Shown: piece by piece, positions 40,231-49,005 of the stretch
How the letters are laid out: every line of letters starts with the position of its first letter
Position numbering within the stretch: the first letter of the stretch is position 1
DNA from: Lichenibacterium ramalinae
GTDB taxonomy: Bacteria > Pseudomonadota > Alphaproteobacteria > Rhizobiales > Beijerinckiaceae
DNA length: 64,000 bases
Assembly (NCBI RefSeq): GCF_004137085.1
Contig: NZ_QYBC01000007.1
Coordinates: 186,001-250,000 of the forward strand
Direction: 5' to 3'
Notes under the pieces: model-generated
Databases searched by the model: none
Told to the model about the DNA's origin: nothing
Seen by the model: only the letters and a program-made list of their open reading frames with translations
Program-made: the position numbers and the translations under genes

Positions 40231-41118
40231 ATGCCGGGCAACAGCGACTTCTTTCCCGGCTTCGACCGTCGCGACATCCAGATCGGGAAGGTCAAGATCC
40301 ACCTCGAGGTCGGAGGGAGCGGGCCGCCGCTGCTCCTCCTACACGGCCACCCGCAGACGCACGTCACCTGGCACAAGGTGGCGCCCCGCCTGGCCGACCG
40401 CTTCACCCTCGTGGTTCCCGACCTGCGCGGCTACGGCGACTCCGACAAGCCTGCCGGCGGCGCCGGGCACGAGGCCTATGCGAAGCGTGCCATGGCGGCC
40501 GATCAGGTCGGCGTCATGGCGGCGCTGGGCTTCGACCGTTTCGGTCTCGTGGGGCATGATCGGGGTGGGCGGGTCGCCCATCGCCTGGCGCTCGACCACC
40601 CGCACGCCGTCGAGCGGATCGCCGTCTTCGACATCGCCCCGACCGCCACCATGTATGCCCGCACCGACATGGCCTTCGCAACCCGTTACTTCTGGTGGTT
40701 CTTCCTGATCCAGCCCTTCCCCTTGCCGGAGCGGCTGATCGCGGCCGACCCGGAGTTCTTCCTCCGCACCCACATCGAAGGACAGAGCAAGACCCCGGGC
40801 TCGACGTCCGAGGCCGTCTTCGCCGAGTACCTCAGGTGCTATCTCGACCCCGCGACCCGTCACGCCATCTGCGAGGACTACCGGGCCGCCGCCACCGTCG
40901 ACCTCCGCGACGACGCCGCCGACGCCAGCAACCGCATCGTCGCACCGCTGCTCGCGCTATGGGGCGCGAAGGGAACGGTGGGGCAGCTCTACGACGTGCG
41001 GGAGACTTGGCGCGAGAAGGCGTTGGACGTGCGTGGCCGGGCGCTCGACTGCGGCCACACGCTGCAGGAGGAGAGGCCGGACGACGTGGTGCGCGAACTG
41101 CTCGCGTTCTTTGCCTGA
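40231..41118 (+). CDS. Alpha/beta hydrolase of the fluoroacetate dehalogenase/epoxide hydrolase family
   Basis: 295 residues. The nucleophile is Asp110 in GHDRGGR, with carboxylate-binding Arg111 and Arg114, second acid Asp134 (AVFDIAPT) and base His276 (DCGHTLQEERPDD), matching fluoroacetate dehalogenase at the same spacing. In that enzyme the halide pocket is His, Trp and Tyr; here the equivalent positions read Trp155, Trp156 (RYFWWFF) and Tyr217 (EDYRAA), so the His is replaced. Activity on haloacetate is possible but the halide pocket is altered; an epoxide or other acid substrate is an alternative. Starts 1 bp after the GFA stop, with no strong ribosome-binding site, consistent with coupling. 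Confidence 0.85.
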   Translation: MPGNSDFFPGFDRRDIQIGKVKIHLEVGGSGPPLLLLHGHPQTHVTWHKVAPRLADRFTLVVPDLRGYGDSDKPAGGAGHEAYAKRAMAADQVGVMAALGFDRFGLVGHDRGGRVAHRLALDHPHAVERIAVFDIAPTATMYARTDMAFATRYFWWFFLIQPFPLPERLIAADPEFFLRTHIEGQSKTPGSTSEAVFAEYLRCYLDPATRHAICEDYRAAATVDLRDDAADASNRIVAPLLALWGAKGTVGQLYDVRETWREKALDVRGRALDCGHTLQEERPDDVVRELLAFFA

Positions 41119-41180
41119 AGGGCCGGTGCCGATCGATGTCCCGATGCGTCTCGGGCTTCGCCGATGGCGGTCGTTTCCGA

Positions 41181-42497
41181 TTATCTCACGAGGCGGGCGG
41201 CCCTGACGGCTTGATTGAACATCGCCTGCAGCGCAGTGTCGATGTCGGCATCGGTATTGGCGGTGAAGAAGAAACCGGGTGAGGCGCACGACTTGAGGTC
41301 CGCCGGGATCTTCGAGATGATGGTGTTGACTTGGTCCGACTCGCCCTTCTCACCCGCGGTCGGGTTCAGCACGGGCTGGTAGGGGATGTAGAGGATGGAG
41401 ATCGTCACTCCGATCGATTGCGCGTACTGGCAATAGTTGAAGTTGTTGGGCTCCTGCGGTTGCGATCCGTTGAAGCCGTTGTTCGTATATTGTTGTGCGT
41501 TGTCCATTCCGTCGGTGACGATGAAAAGAAATGGCTTCGGCGAGTACTGGTCGACGCCGGAGCCGATCGTCTTCACGTATTTCTGCATGTCCGGCAGGAG
41601 ATTTTCGAAATGCGTGCCACCAGCGCCCATGCTCTTGGACTGCGATGTCGAGAGGCCGGCGTCGAGGTAGCTGTCTGCGAGGGTGTTGCCGACGGCCGCG
41701 ACCCCGTCGTAGCTCGCCGACAGGGCCGATGCCTCGAGTACGTCATCGACGAACGGATAGGCGCCGACCCTGTACTGGTTCGGCATGGTCTGGGTGTTTT
41801 TGGCCGTGGTCACGAGGTGGGCGACCGCAGTGCCGACCGAGTCGATGCGCAGCTTGATGCCGCTCGCCCGCGCGGCCCTATAGCCCGCATCGTTGCCCGA
41901 GTAGTGGCAGGCGAACTGGCAACCGTTGTTCACGTTCTGCAGCTTCGTCTCATCGTCGACGCTCGTCGGCAGGCCCATGGAACCCGAGACGTCGAGCGCG
42001 AGGTAGAAGTCTATGTAGGAACCGAGGGTCAGCGAGGACCCGGCCGACACACCGAGCGCAAACGATTTGACCCCGAACAGGCCGCCGAACGACGTCGGCG
42101 ACGTCGCGTTATAGCTGACGGTGGACGTGATGGTCTGCCCGACGCGCGTCAGCGTCACGTTGGGCGTGGCCGCGAGGGTGCCGGCGTCGGCGGCGGCGTC
42201 GAGTGAGAACGTCTTGCCCCCCTGCGTTTTGCCGGCCGAAATCGCGTCGTTGGTGAGGTTCGGCTCGGCCTCCGAGCTGCCGTTGGACGTGATGTAATCC
42301 CGGGCTGCCGTGATGGCCGACACCGCGGCGGCGTCTGCGGCGGAGTCGAGCCGCGCTTTGCGGGCGAGAGCGCTCGAGTAATCGACTCCAAGCCCGATCA
42401 TGCCGATCACCGGCACGAGCGACAGGGCGAAGATCACGGCGCTGGTGCCGCGAAGGTCGCCGCCAAAGGCGCCGACATGGCGCGAGACGCGGTTCAT
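41181..42497 (-). CDS. tadG: TadG-like pilus assembly protein with von Willebrand A domain
   Basis: 438 residues. The N-terminal Tad/Flp membrane anchor (about 12-40) has GTSAVIFALSLVPVIGMIGLGVDYSSA and is followed by DSAADAAAVSA, the TadG hallmark. The vWA domain (about 160-430) has the metal-binding motif DVSGSM, a Thr further on and VTDGMDN as the third element. It is placed in the inner membrane with the bulk in the periplasm, and helps assemble or brace Flp pili. ATG 42497 is 11 bp after the TadE-like stop. The rest of the tad locus (flp, cpaABCE, tadABC) is not in this window. Confidence 0.85.
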   Translation of the reverse strand: MNRVSRHVGAFGGDLRGTSAVIFALSLVPVIGMIGLGVDYSSALARKARLDSAADAAAVSAITAARDYITSNGSSEAEPNLTNDAISAGKTQGGKTFSLDAAADAGTLAATPNVTLTRVGQTITSTVSYNATSPTSFGGLFGVKSFALGVSAGSSLTLGSYIDFYLALDVSGSMGLPTSVDDETKLQNVNNGCQFACHYSGNDAGYRAARASGIKLRIDSVGTAVAHLVTTAKNTQTMPNQYRVGAYPFVDDVLEASALSASYDGVAAVGNTLADSYLDAGLSTSQSKSMGAGGTHFENLLPDMQKYVKTIGSGVDQYSPKPFLFIVTDGMDNAQQYTNNGFNGSQPQEPNNFNYCQYAQSIGVTISILYIPYQPVLNPTAGEKGESDQVNTIISKIPADLKSCASPGFFFTANTDADIDTALQAMFNQAVRAARLVR

Positions 42498-42508
42498 GGC
42501 GGCCTCCT

Positions 42509-43138
42509 TCAGCACTGGGTGACGTCGGCGGCACCGCCCGTGAGGGCGATGGTCGGCACGTAGCGGGGGCGGGCGTAGGAGGTTCGGGCGATGACGAGGG
42601 GCGGCAGAAGCTGCGCGGCGACCAGCGGCACGAAGGTGAAGCGGCTGTCGACGACGAGGATGCTGCCGGTGCCGAACGCGCTGGCTGCCAGCGTGGTCTT
42701 GCTGGGAGAAGCGGTATCGGCCGCGGCGAAGAGCTGCCCGCAGGTGCGCCGATTCGGCCCGACGCTCCATCCGAGCGCGGCTGTCGCGGCCCCGCCGCTC
42801 GGCTGAGTGAGCGTGACCGAGGACACGGCGAGGGCCATGTCGGCGTCCCACGCGACGCCCGCTCGTTTGCTGTCGGTGAGCAGCCCTGGAAAGGCGGCGA
42901 AGGCGGAGCTTTCGTAGAAGTGGATTTCGTCCACCGAGGCCGTGCCCAGGGTGTTCACCGACACCATCTGCACGATGGAAGCGGTGGCGCGCTCGACGGC
43001 CCTGACGGCCATGCAATAGCGGGTGACGTCGACGCCAGCGAGCAGCATCGCGATCACCGGCGGAGCGCACAGCGCGAACTCCATCGCCGACACGCCACGG
43101 AGATCGCGCCCGAAGCGCAGGAGCGGACGGCTCAGCAT
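42509..43138 (-). CDS. TadE-family pseudopilin-like protein (second)
   Basis: 209 residues. The N-terminal segment DLRGVSAMEFALCAPPVIAMLLAGVDVTRY carries the prepilin-peptidase-like site with Glu five residues into the hydrophobic helix (as in Flp and TadE). A periplasmic domain follows with two Cys (about 136 and 209). It overlaps the upstream TadE gene by 7 bp (start at 43138, previous stop at 43132). It probably forms minor pilins with its neighbours. Confidence 0.82.
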   Translation of the reverse strand: MLSRPLLRFGRDLRGVSAMEFALCAPPVIAMLLAGVDVTRYCMAVRAVERATASIVQMVSVNTLGTASVDEIHFYESSAFAAFPGLLTDSKRAGVAWDADMALAVSSVTLTQPSGGAATAALGWSVGPNRRTCGQLFAAADTASPSKTTLAASAFGTGSILVVDSRFTFVPLVAAQLLPPLVIARTSYARPRYVPTIALTGGAADVTQC

Positions 43139-43716
43139 CCGGCAGAACCTCCGGTAAACGGCTCGTTGCGAAACGCCGTATAGGCCGTCACGCTATAGGC
43201 TGGTGTGCCACCTATGGTGGTGCCCGACGAGGATGCGAGCGCCCTCCAAGCCGGGCTGATCGCGACGCTCCTGTAGGAGACCCGAAGGTACATGACGCTT
43301 CCGGGCGAGCCGGCGCAGTAGGTACCCGTCGACGGCATCGGGACCGGGCCCGACATGTCGGCGTTGGCGTAGACATAGAAGCCGCCGGGTGACGCGGCCT
43401 GAGACACGGTCTCCAGATCGACCGTGACGTTTGCGCAGGACATGCCCGAGGGAAGCGCCGCGCAGACGTCCTGCTGGAGGAACTGCGCGGCCGTGAGGCC
43501 GGACGATGCCGCTGCTCCGATCATCACCTGCCGGGCCGCGAGCGCCGTGACGCGCTCGATCTCGCTGCGCTGATACAGGTACAGACCGCCCTGAAGGGCC
43601 TCGAGCACGAGCCCGACAGTCAGCATGCCGACGAGGGCGAACTCGACCGCGACGGCGCCGCGCGCGTCGGCCGTGAAATGGCTCGCCCTGCCAAGCCGTC
43701 CGATCTGGAACCGCAT
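43132..43716 (-). CDS. tadE: TadE-family pseudopilin-like protein (first)
   Basis: 194 residues. ARGAVAVEFALVGMLTVGLVLEALQGGLYLY shows the TadE processing site G-A-V-A-V-E-F and single membrane helix. The periplasmic part has cysteines at about 92, 100 and 139 plus the final residue. ATG 43716 is chosen over the longer frame because AGGAGAGG precedes it. First gene of the three-gene operon; a 15-bp palindrome lies 64 bp upstream. Confidence 0.83.
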   Translation of the reverse strand: MRFQIGRLGRASHFTADARGAVAVEFALVGMLTVGLVLEALQGGLYLYQRSEIERVTALAARQVMIGAAASSGLTAAQFLQQDVCAALPSGMSCANVTVDLETVSQAASPGGFYVYANADMSGPVPMPSTGTYCAGSPGSVMYLRVSYRSVAISPAWRALASSSGTTIGGTPAYSVTAYTAFRNEPFTGGSAGC

Positions 43717-43779
43717 GAATGCCTCTCCTGCCCGGAAGGCCTCTGCCCTCCGCGCCCCCTTTCGGCAGACGAGACTGTC

Positions 43780-43794
43780 TTGAATATCATTCAA
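43780..43794. promoter_or_regulatory. Palindrome upstream of tad operon
   Basis: TTGAATATCATTCAA: 6-bp perfect arms around ATC, in a short AT-rich stretch 64 bp before the tadE start. It is a plausible operator or overlapping promoter element. Confidence 0.5.
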
Positions 43795-44308
43795 CGATTA
43801 ATTACAGGGGCTGCTTCCGTAACTGCAGGACCGATTTGTTCAGCCGAAGATGATTGACGATGCGTGAACTGGGGCCGCGGCCGCGTGATCAGACGCGCCT
43901 TATCTCCAGCAGAGGTAGCCGCGCGACCAACCTGTCATCAGCGTCAGGCGCTGCGATCGCGCGGATGCGCGACATTTGGGGTGGCCTCTGTCCTCGGTCA
44001 TGCGCCTGCGGTTCTGCCACGACGCGATGAGGTCATCGGGTGCCCACGTCGGCAACGAGGCGCACCTGCTCCGTGGCAGACGCGTGGCGATACGGCTTTC
44101 ATCGGCGTTCGACGAGCTGCTTCGGTCGAGGTCGCGTTCCTAGGCCGTCGATCCGCCCCCCACCCGACCTGTTCTGTTCACGCGAGCGATGACGGACATC
44201 CGGGCGCCCCTGGACGGTGGTCGCCGTGCGGGCGGCATGCTCCCCGCGCATCCCGCGCTGTCGAGCCAGCCTCCGTCGGGCGGGGCACGTCATCGACGGC
44301 TCGGTTGC
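43795..44308. other. 514-bp region between tad operon and LacI-2
   Basis: After ~70 AT-rich bases, the rest is GC-rich with an open plus-strand frame (from 43864) that lacks a ribosome-binding site and has an Arg/Pro/His-heavy shadow composition. I see no real gene or RNA. Confidence 0.5.
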
Positions 44309-45337
44309 TCACGACACCCGCAGCGGACGGCAGCTGTCGCCGAGAATGAGCAGGGGTTGGAAGACCACGTGACGGGCAGGATCTTGGCGGGCAGGATCTT
44401 GGCGAACTTGGGTGATCCTGTCGTTCAGGATCCGCAGCCCCTCGTTGACCATGTCGGTGACCGGATGCTCCGTCCGGGTCAGCCGCGGTCTCAAGGCGCC
44501 GATACCCGGGATCGTGTCGGTCGAGGCGATCGAGATGTCGTCCGGACAGCGAAGGCCGAGATCGGCCAGCACGCGCATGACGCCGAGGGCCATGACGCCG
44601 CTCGCGGCATAGAGGGCCGTCGGCCTCGTCGGAGCGTCGATCATCTCTCGGGCGACCGAATAGGCGACGTCCTCCCGGAACTCGCCGGAGCGGATGTGCG
44701 CGTCGAGCGGCGCCAATCCGCGCGCCGCCATGGCGTGTCGGAGGCCATCGAGCCGGCCGCGGCCGGTCGTGAGGTGCAGCGGTCCGGTGATGGTGCCGAC
44801 GAGCGTGTGGCCGAGGTCGAGCAGGTAGTCGGTGACCTGCCGGCCCGCCGCGACATTGTCGATGGTCACGCTGTCCGATCGGCCGCGGTCGGCCGTGCGT
44901 CCGAACTGAACCAGCGGGACGGTGCGGCCTTCGTCGTCCCGGAACTCGCCGCGCAACTGCGCATCCACCGGCACCAGCAGGATGCCGTCGCAGGAGAGCG
45001 TGCGGATGCGGGTCAGGATCCGGCGCTCGTTCTCCGGCTTTTCGTCGCTGTTGAAGACCACCAGCGCGTAGCCCCAGGCGGAAGCGGCGGCTTCCGCCGC
45101 ACAGACCACGCGCGAGAAGAAGGGGTTGGCGAGGTCGGACACCACGAGCGCGATGAGCTGGCTTCGGCCCCGCTTCAGGTTCCGTGCGGCCGACAGCGGC
45201 GCATAGTCCAGCTGAGCGATGGCCGCCGTCACGCGCGCGCGCAGTTCCGGACTGACGAATGCAGTCTCGTTGACGACCGCCGACACGGTCGCGGTCGACA
45301 CGCCGGCAGCCTTTGCGACATCCCTGATGGTCGTCAA
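44309..45337 (-). CDS. LacI-family transcriptional regulator (LacI-2), TTG start
   Basis: 342 residues. HTH TIRDVAKAAGVSTATVSAVVNETAFVSPELRARV sits at the very N-terminus and the hinge is PLSAARNLKRGRS. The sensor domain runs from LIALVVSDLANPFFS. No ATG or GTG exists near the start; TTG 45337 gives LTTIRDV, the normal LacI beginning, so I take it. The C-terminus has a tandem 15-bp duplication. It is divergent from the ribose-type importer operon, its probable target, with a consensus-like LacI site just upstream of its own start. Confidence 0.87.
   Translation of the reverse strand: MTTIRDVAKAAGVSTATVSAVVNETAFVSPELRARVTAAIAQLDYAPLSAARNLKRGRSQLIALVVSDLANPFFSRVVCAAEAAASAWGYALVVFNSDEKPENERRILTRIRTLSCDGILLVPVDAQLRGEFRDDEGRTVPLVQFGRTADRGRSDSVTIDNVAAGRQVTDYLLDLGHTLVGTITGPLHLTTGRGRLDGLRHAMAARGLAPLDAHIRSGEFREDVAYSVAREMIDAPTRPTALYAASGVMALGVMRVLADLGLRCPDDISIASTDTIPGIGALRPRLTRTEHPVTDMVNEGLRILNDRITQVRQDPARQDPARHVVFQPLLILGDSCRPLRVS
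44374..44403 (-). repeat. Tandem 15-bp duplication near the LacI-2 C-terminus
   Basis: Two identical 15-bp units GGGCAGGATCTTGGC (44374-44388, 44389-44403). On the coding strand they duplicate Q-D-P-A-R in frame close to the end of the regulator. Confidence 0.9.
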
Positions 45338-45349
45338 ACCCTGATCCAG

Positions 45350-45361
45350 CGAACCGTTTCG
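45350..45361. promoter_or_regulatory. LacI/GalR-type operator candidate
   Basis: CGAACCGTTTCG matches the near-consensus LacI-family site (CGAAACGTTTCG) with one mismatch and a central CG. It lies 12 bp upstream of the LacI-2 TTG start, suggesting autoregulation and control of the divergent importer. Confidence 0.5.
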
Positions 45362-45493
45362 ACGATGGAAGGTGACGCAATGCCGTCCGGATGTCCAGGC
45401 GCGCCAGTTGCCACTTGCGTCGACGCCGCGTTTCCGAAAGGATGCTGGCAAAACGGTTAGGCCGCGTTCGACAGCGGTCCGGGGGAGGACGGC

Positions 45494-46441
45494 ATGATGC
45501 GCGTGGGATCCATGGCACTCGCGGCCGGGCTGGTCTTGGCTGGTGCGGCGGCACAGGCGGCAGATCGACCGCTGCTCGGCATCGTCTCGATCTCGGCCAA
45601 TGAGGCCAACAACGCCCGCTATATCGCCGGCGCCAACGCGGCCGCCAAGGAAGACGGCTGGCAGGTGTCGGTGATCGACGCGGCCGGCAGCGCCGACCAG
45701 GCCAATGCCGCGATCCAGAACCTCACCGGCCGCGGCGCTGGCGGGATCGTCGACATGGTCTTTCCCTGGTCTTCCATCGGCGCGGGCCTCGCCGCCGCCA
45801 AGGACGCCGGCGTGCCGGTCGTGACCTGGGGCGGCGGCCTCGGCGGTTCCGTCGCGGCGACCAACGGCTCGGGCGCACCGATCGCCCAGCCCGTCATCGA
45901 CAAGCTGGTCGGCGATCTCGGCGGCAAGGGGGACCTTCTCGCCCTGACCTACCGCACCGGCGAAGTCTGCCGCAATCGCGAAACCCTTCTCGATCAGGTC
46001 CTGGCCAGGACTGCCGGCATCAAGGTCACCAAGAACGAGGTCCGCATCCCGGGCTATTTCGAGGATGGCGCGCAATACGCCAATGCCTGGCTCGCATCGC
46101 ATCCGGCGGGCGACGGCAAGCAGGCGATCTGGGGCTGCTGGGACGACCCGGCGATCGGCGCGATCGGCGCGTTGCGCCAGCAGGGGCGCGACGACGTCGG
46201 CGTCTACGGCGTGAACGGCAATGCCCAGGCCATCGAGAACATCAAGAACGGCCACATGACCGCCACCGCCTGGGAGGACAGCTATCAGGAGGGCTACCAG
46301 ATGGTGAAGCTGCTCAAGGCCATCAAAGCGGCTGGGGCCGGCTGGGCGCCCAAGGCCGTGGAAGTCCCCGCCGTGCTGGTCACGAGGGAGAACGTCGAGG
46401 CCTTCCTCAAGCAGCACCCCGACGCCGCCGGCACGCCGTAG
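45494..46441 (+). CDS. Sugar ABC transporter periplasmic binding protein
   Basis: 315 residues. Signal peptide MMRVGSMALAAGLVLAGAAAQA with cleavage after AQA near 22. The mature protein begins ADRPLLGIVSISANEANNARYIAGANAAAKEDGW, the ribose-binding fold, and ends with the usual VPAVLVTRENVEAFL. The lead gene of an operon with a double ATPase, permease and a metallo-beta-lactamase-fold hydrolase. ATG 45494 follows GGGGGAGGA. The sugar is unknown. Confidence 0.9.
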   Translation: MMRVGSMALAAGLVLAGAAAQAADRPLLGIVSISANEANNARYIAGANAAAKEDGWQVSVIDAAGSADQANAAIQNLTGRGAGGIVDMVFPWSSIGAGLAAAKDAGVPVVTWGGGLGGSVAATNGSGAPIAQPVIDKLVGDLGGKGDLLALTYRTGEVCRNRETLLDQVLARTAGIKVTKNEVRIPGYFEDGAQYANAWLASHPAGDGKQAIWGCWDDPAIGAIGALRQQGRDDVGVYGVNGNAQAIENIKNGHMTATAWEDSYQEGYQMVKLLKAIKAAGAGWAPKAVEVPAVLVTRENVEAFLKQHPDAAGTP

Positions 46442-46449
46442 CCCTGCAG

Positions 46450-48012
46450 ATGTCGAGGCCGAACGTCGAGGGTCTCGCCGTCGCGCCGGGCGCCGGCCCC
46501 CTGGTCAGCGCCGAGGACGTCGCCAAGAGCTACGGCGGTGTCCAGGCGCTCAAGGGCGTGTCCCTGTCGATCATGCCCGGCGAGGTGCATGGCCTCGTCG
46601 GCGCCAACGGGGCAGGCAAGTCGACGCTGATCCGCATGCTCGCAGGCCTCGCCCAGCCCGATGCCGGCCGCATCCTGATCGACGGCCAGCCGACCGTCAT
46701 CGCCACCCCGCATCGTGCCGCCGACCTCGGGATGAACTTCATCCACCAGGAACTCGCCTTCGTTCCCGGCATGACGGTGATCCAGAACATCATGCTGGGT
46801 CTGCCCAAGGCGAGCCGGTTCGGGATGGTGAACTGGGGCGCGGTGGCCCGGGAGGTCGCGCCCGTCGCGGCACGGGTCGGCATCACGGCGCCGCTCTTCG
46901 CGAGCGTGAAGGGGCTGTCGACGGCCGAGAAGTGGCTCGTCAACATCTGCCGCGCGCTCATGCGCAAGGCGCGGCTCATCGTCATGGACGAGCCTACGGC
47001 CTCGCTGTCGGCGGCCGAGGGCGAGAAGCTGTTCCGCATCGTCGAGGACCTGTCCGCCTCGGGCGTCGCGGTGCTCTACGTGTCGCATCGGCTCGACGAG
47101 ATCCTGCGCCTGTGCCACCGCGTGACCGCGTTCCGCGACGGCCGCTCGGTCGCCGAGATGCCTCGCGCCGACCTGTCCCGCGCCGCTCTGGTCGAGGCCA
47201 TCGTGGGACGCGGCGTCGATGGCGTCGTGAGGTCGCCGGGTCCGCCGCCCGCCGGGGACGTCGTCCTCAGCGTCCGGGGTCTCGCCCGGCAGCCACGTGT
47301 GACCGGCGTGAGCTTCGACCTGCGGCGCGGCGAGGTTCTCGGCATCGGCGGCCTCGTCGGCGCCGGCCGGACGGAACTCGTGCGGCTGATCTACGGCGCC
47401 GACCGGATCGACGCCGGGACCATGATGCTGGACGGCCGACCCTTCGCACCCCGGTCTCCGGCCGTCGCCGTGAAGGCGGGTCTGGGCCTGGTGCCGGAAG
47501 AGCGACGTGCCGAGGGACTGCTGCTGACCAAGAGCGTCGCCTTCAACCTCCAGCTGGCCAACCTCGACCGGGTCGTCCACGGAGCCGCGTTTCCGCTCAT
47601 CGACAAGCGGCGGCGGACGTCGCTGGCGCAGAGCGTGATCCACGATCTCGCGATCAGGACGCCGGGAGCCGACACGCCGGTCGGACGGCTCAGCGGTGGC
47701 AATCAGCAGAAGGTGGTCATGGGCCGCTGGCTGCTGCGCGGCCCGAAAGTGCTGATCCTCGACGAGCCGACCCGCGGCGTCGACGTCGGCGCACGCGGAG
47801 AGATCCACCGCCTGATCCGCGACCTCGCGGCGCGCGGCATCGCCGTCATCGCCATCTCGTCGGAACCGGACGAACTGCCGGACCTCTGCGACCGCGTCCT
47901 CGTGATGGCGGAGGGCCGCGTCCTGCGCGAACTGGCCGGCCCCGCCCTCACCCGCAATGCCATCATCGAGGCGAGCTACGCCGAACCGGTCCTCGAAGGA
48001 GCCCCCGCATGA
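46450..48012 (+). CDS. Sugar ABC transporter ATP-binding protein, double domain (RbsA/MglA-like)
   Basis: 520 residues with two nucleotide-binding domains. Domain 1 has Walker A GANGAGKST, Walker B LIVMDEPTASLS and switch His (SHR), but the signature is LSTAEKWLV rather than the usual LS-x-(A/G)-(Q/E)-QQ. Domain 2 has the usual deviant Walker A GLVGAGRTE, signature LSGGNQQK and Walker [15 protein letters not shown]. Deviant P-loop in domain 2 is normal for this family; the domain 1 signature is less usual. ATG 46450 is 8 bp after the binding-protein stop, and its stop overlaps the permease start by 4 bp. Confidence 0.92.
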   Translation: MSRPNVEGLAVAPGAGPLVSAEDVAKSYGGVQALKGVSLSIMPGEVHGLVGANGAGKSTLIRMLAGLAQPDAGRILIDGQPTVIATPHRAADLGMNFIHQELAFVPGMTVIQNIMLGLPKASRFGMVNWGAVAREVAPVAARVGITAPLFASVKGLSTAEKWLVNICRALMRKARLIVMDEPTASLSAAEGEKLFRIVEDLSASGVAVLYVSHRLDEILRLCHRVTAFRDGRSVAEMPRADLSRAALVEAIVGRGVDGVVRSPGPPPAGDVVLSVRGLARQPRVTGVSFDLRRGEVLGIGGLVGAGRTELVRLIYGADRIDAGTMMLDGRPFAPRSPAVAVKAGLGLVPEERRAEGLLLTKSVAFNLQLANLDRVVHGAAFPLIDKRRRTSLAQSVIHDLAIRTPGADTPVGRLSGGNQQKVVMGRWLLRGPKVLILDEPTRGVDVGARGEIHRLIRDLAARGIAVIAISSEPDELPDLCDRVLVMAEGRVLRELAGPALTRNAIIEASYAEPVLEGAPA

Positions 48013-49004
48013 GCGCCGTCGCCGCCCCTCGTCGCCGGCTGTCGCCCCGCGCCAAGGCCGGGCTCGGATTCTTCGCCCGCTACGCCACGATCTTCGGCCT
48101 GCTCGCCATGATCCTGGCCTTCGCGGTGCTGTCGCCGCGCGCCTTCCCGACCGTCAACAACTTCACCAACGTCCTGAACCAGGCCTCGCTCGCCATGATC
48201 ATCGCGGCGGGCCTGACCTTGGCCGTGGTGGTCGGCGAACTCGACCTCTCGATCGGCTTCGCCGCGAGCCTGCACGGCATCCTCGTCACCGGCCTCATCG
48301 TCTCGAACAAGCTGCCCATCCCGGTCGCCGTCCTCGTCGTGCTCGCGGCCGGCGCGCTGGTCGGGCTGGTCAACGGGTTGATCGTCACCAAGGTGCGGGT
48401 GAATTCGGTGATCGCGACGCTCGGGGTCGGCACCATCCTAACCGGCCTCGCCTTCGCCTATTCGGCCGGCGTGCCGATCGTGGCGGGCGTGCCGGAGTCC
48501 TTTCTGCAGCTTTCCCTCGGCCGCTGGCTCGCCGGTGTCCCGAACAACATCGTCGTGGTGGCGATCGTCGTGGGCGGGCTCTGGCTCCTGGTGGAGCGGA
48601 CGGCGCTCGGGCAGGAGATCCAGGCCGTGGGCGGCAATCCCGCCGCGGCCCGTCTCGCCGGCATCGATGTCGACCGCATCAAGATCCTGGGCTTCGTGAT
48701 CTCCGGGATGTGTGCGGCCCTCACCGGCATCCTGCTCGCCTCGCGGCTCGGCAGCGGCACGGCCAGCGCCGCCGACAGCTACCTGCTCACCGCCTTCGCG
48801 GCCGTGTTCCTCGGCTCGGCCACGCTGCGCGACGGCGAGTTCCACGTGCTCGGCACCTTGATCGGCGCCCTGATCATCGCTTTCGGCTTCAACGGCCTGA
48901 ACATCTTCGGGGCGCCGACCTTCTCCCAATACGTCCTGCAGGGCGCCATCCTCATCGTCGCGGTCGGCCTGTCGAGCCTCGGCCGATCCATCGCGGAAAG
49001 CTGA
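48009..49004 (+). CDS. Sugar ABC transporter permease (RbsC-like)
   Basis: 331 residues, about nine membrane helices. AAGLTLAVVVGELDLSIGFAASLHG is the family's first conserved block; VGGNPAAARLAGIDVDRIKILGFVISG is the ATPase-contact loop; and FAAVFLGSATLRDGEFHVLGTLIGA follows. Start overlaps the ATPase stop as ATGA. Single permease, so it likely homodimerises, unlike the fused permease at the start of the window. Confidence 0.92.
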   Translation: MSAVAAPRRRLSPRAKAGLGFFARYATIFGLLAMILAFAVLSPRAFPTVNNFTNVLNQASLAMIIAAGLTLAVVVGELDLSIGFAASLHGILVTGLIVSNKLPIPVAVLVVLAAGALVGLVNGLIVTKVRVNSVIATLGVGTILTGLAFAYSAGVPIVAGVPESFLQLSLGRWLAGVPNNIVVVAIVVGGLWLLVERTALGQEIQAVGGNPAAARLAGIDVDRIKILGFVISGMCAALTGILLASRLGSGTASAADSYLLTAFAAVFLGSATLRDGEFHVLGTLIGALIIAFGFNGLNIFGAPTFSQYVLQGAILIVAVGLSSLGRSIAES

Positions 49005-49005
49005 C

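Noticed and set aside
43864-44349. 161-codon plus-strand frame before LacI-2
   Set aside because: Arg/Pro/His-rich shadow composition, no ribosome-binding site, and it overlaps the end of the LacI-2 gene on the other strand.
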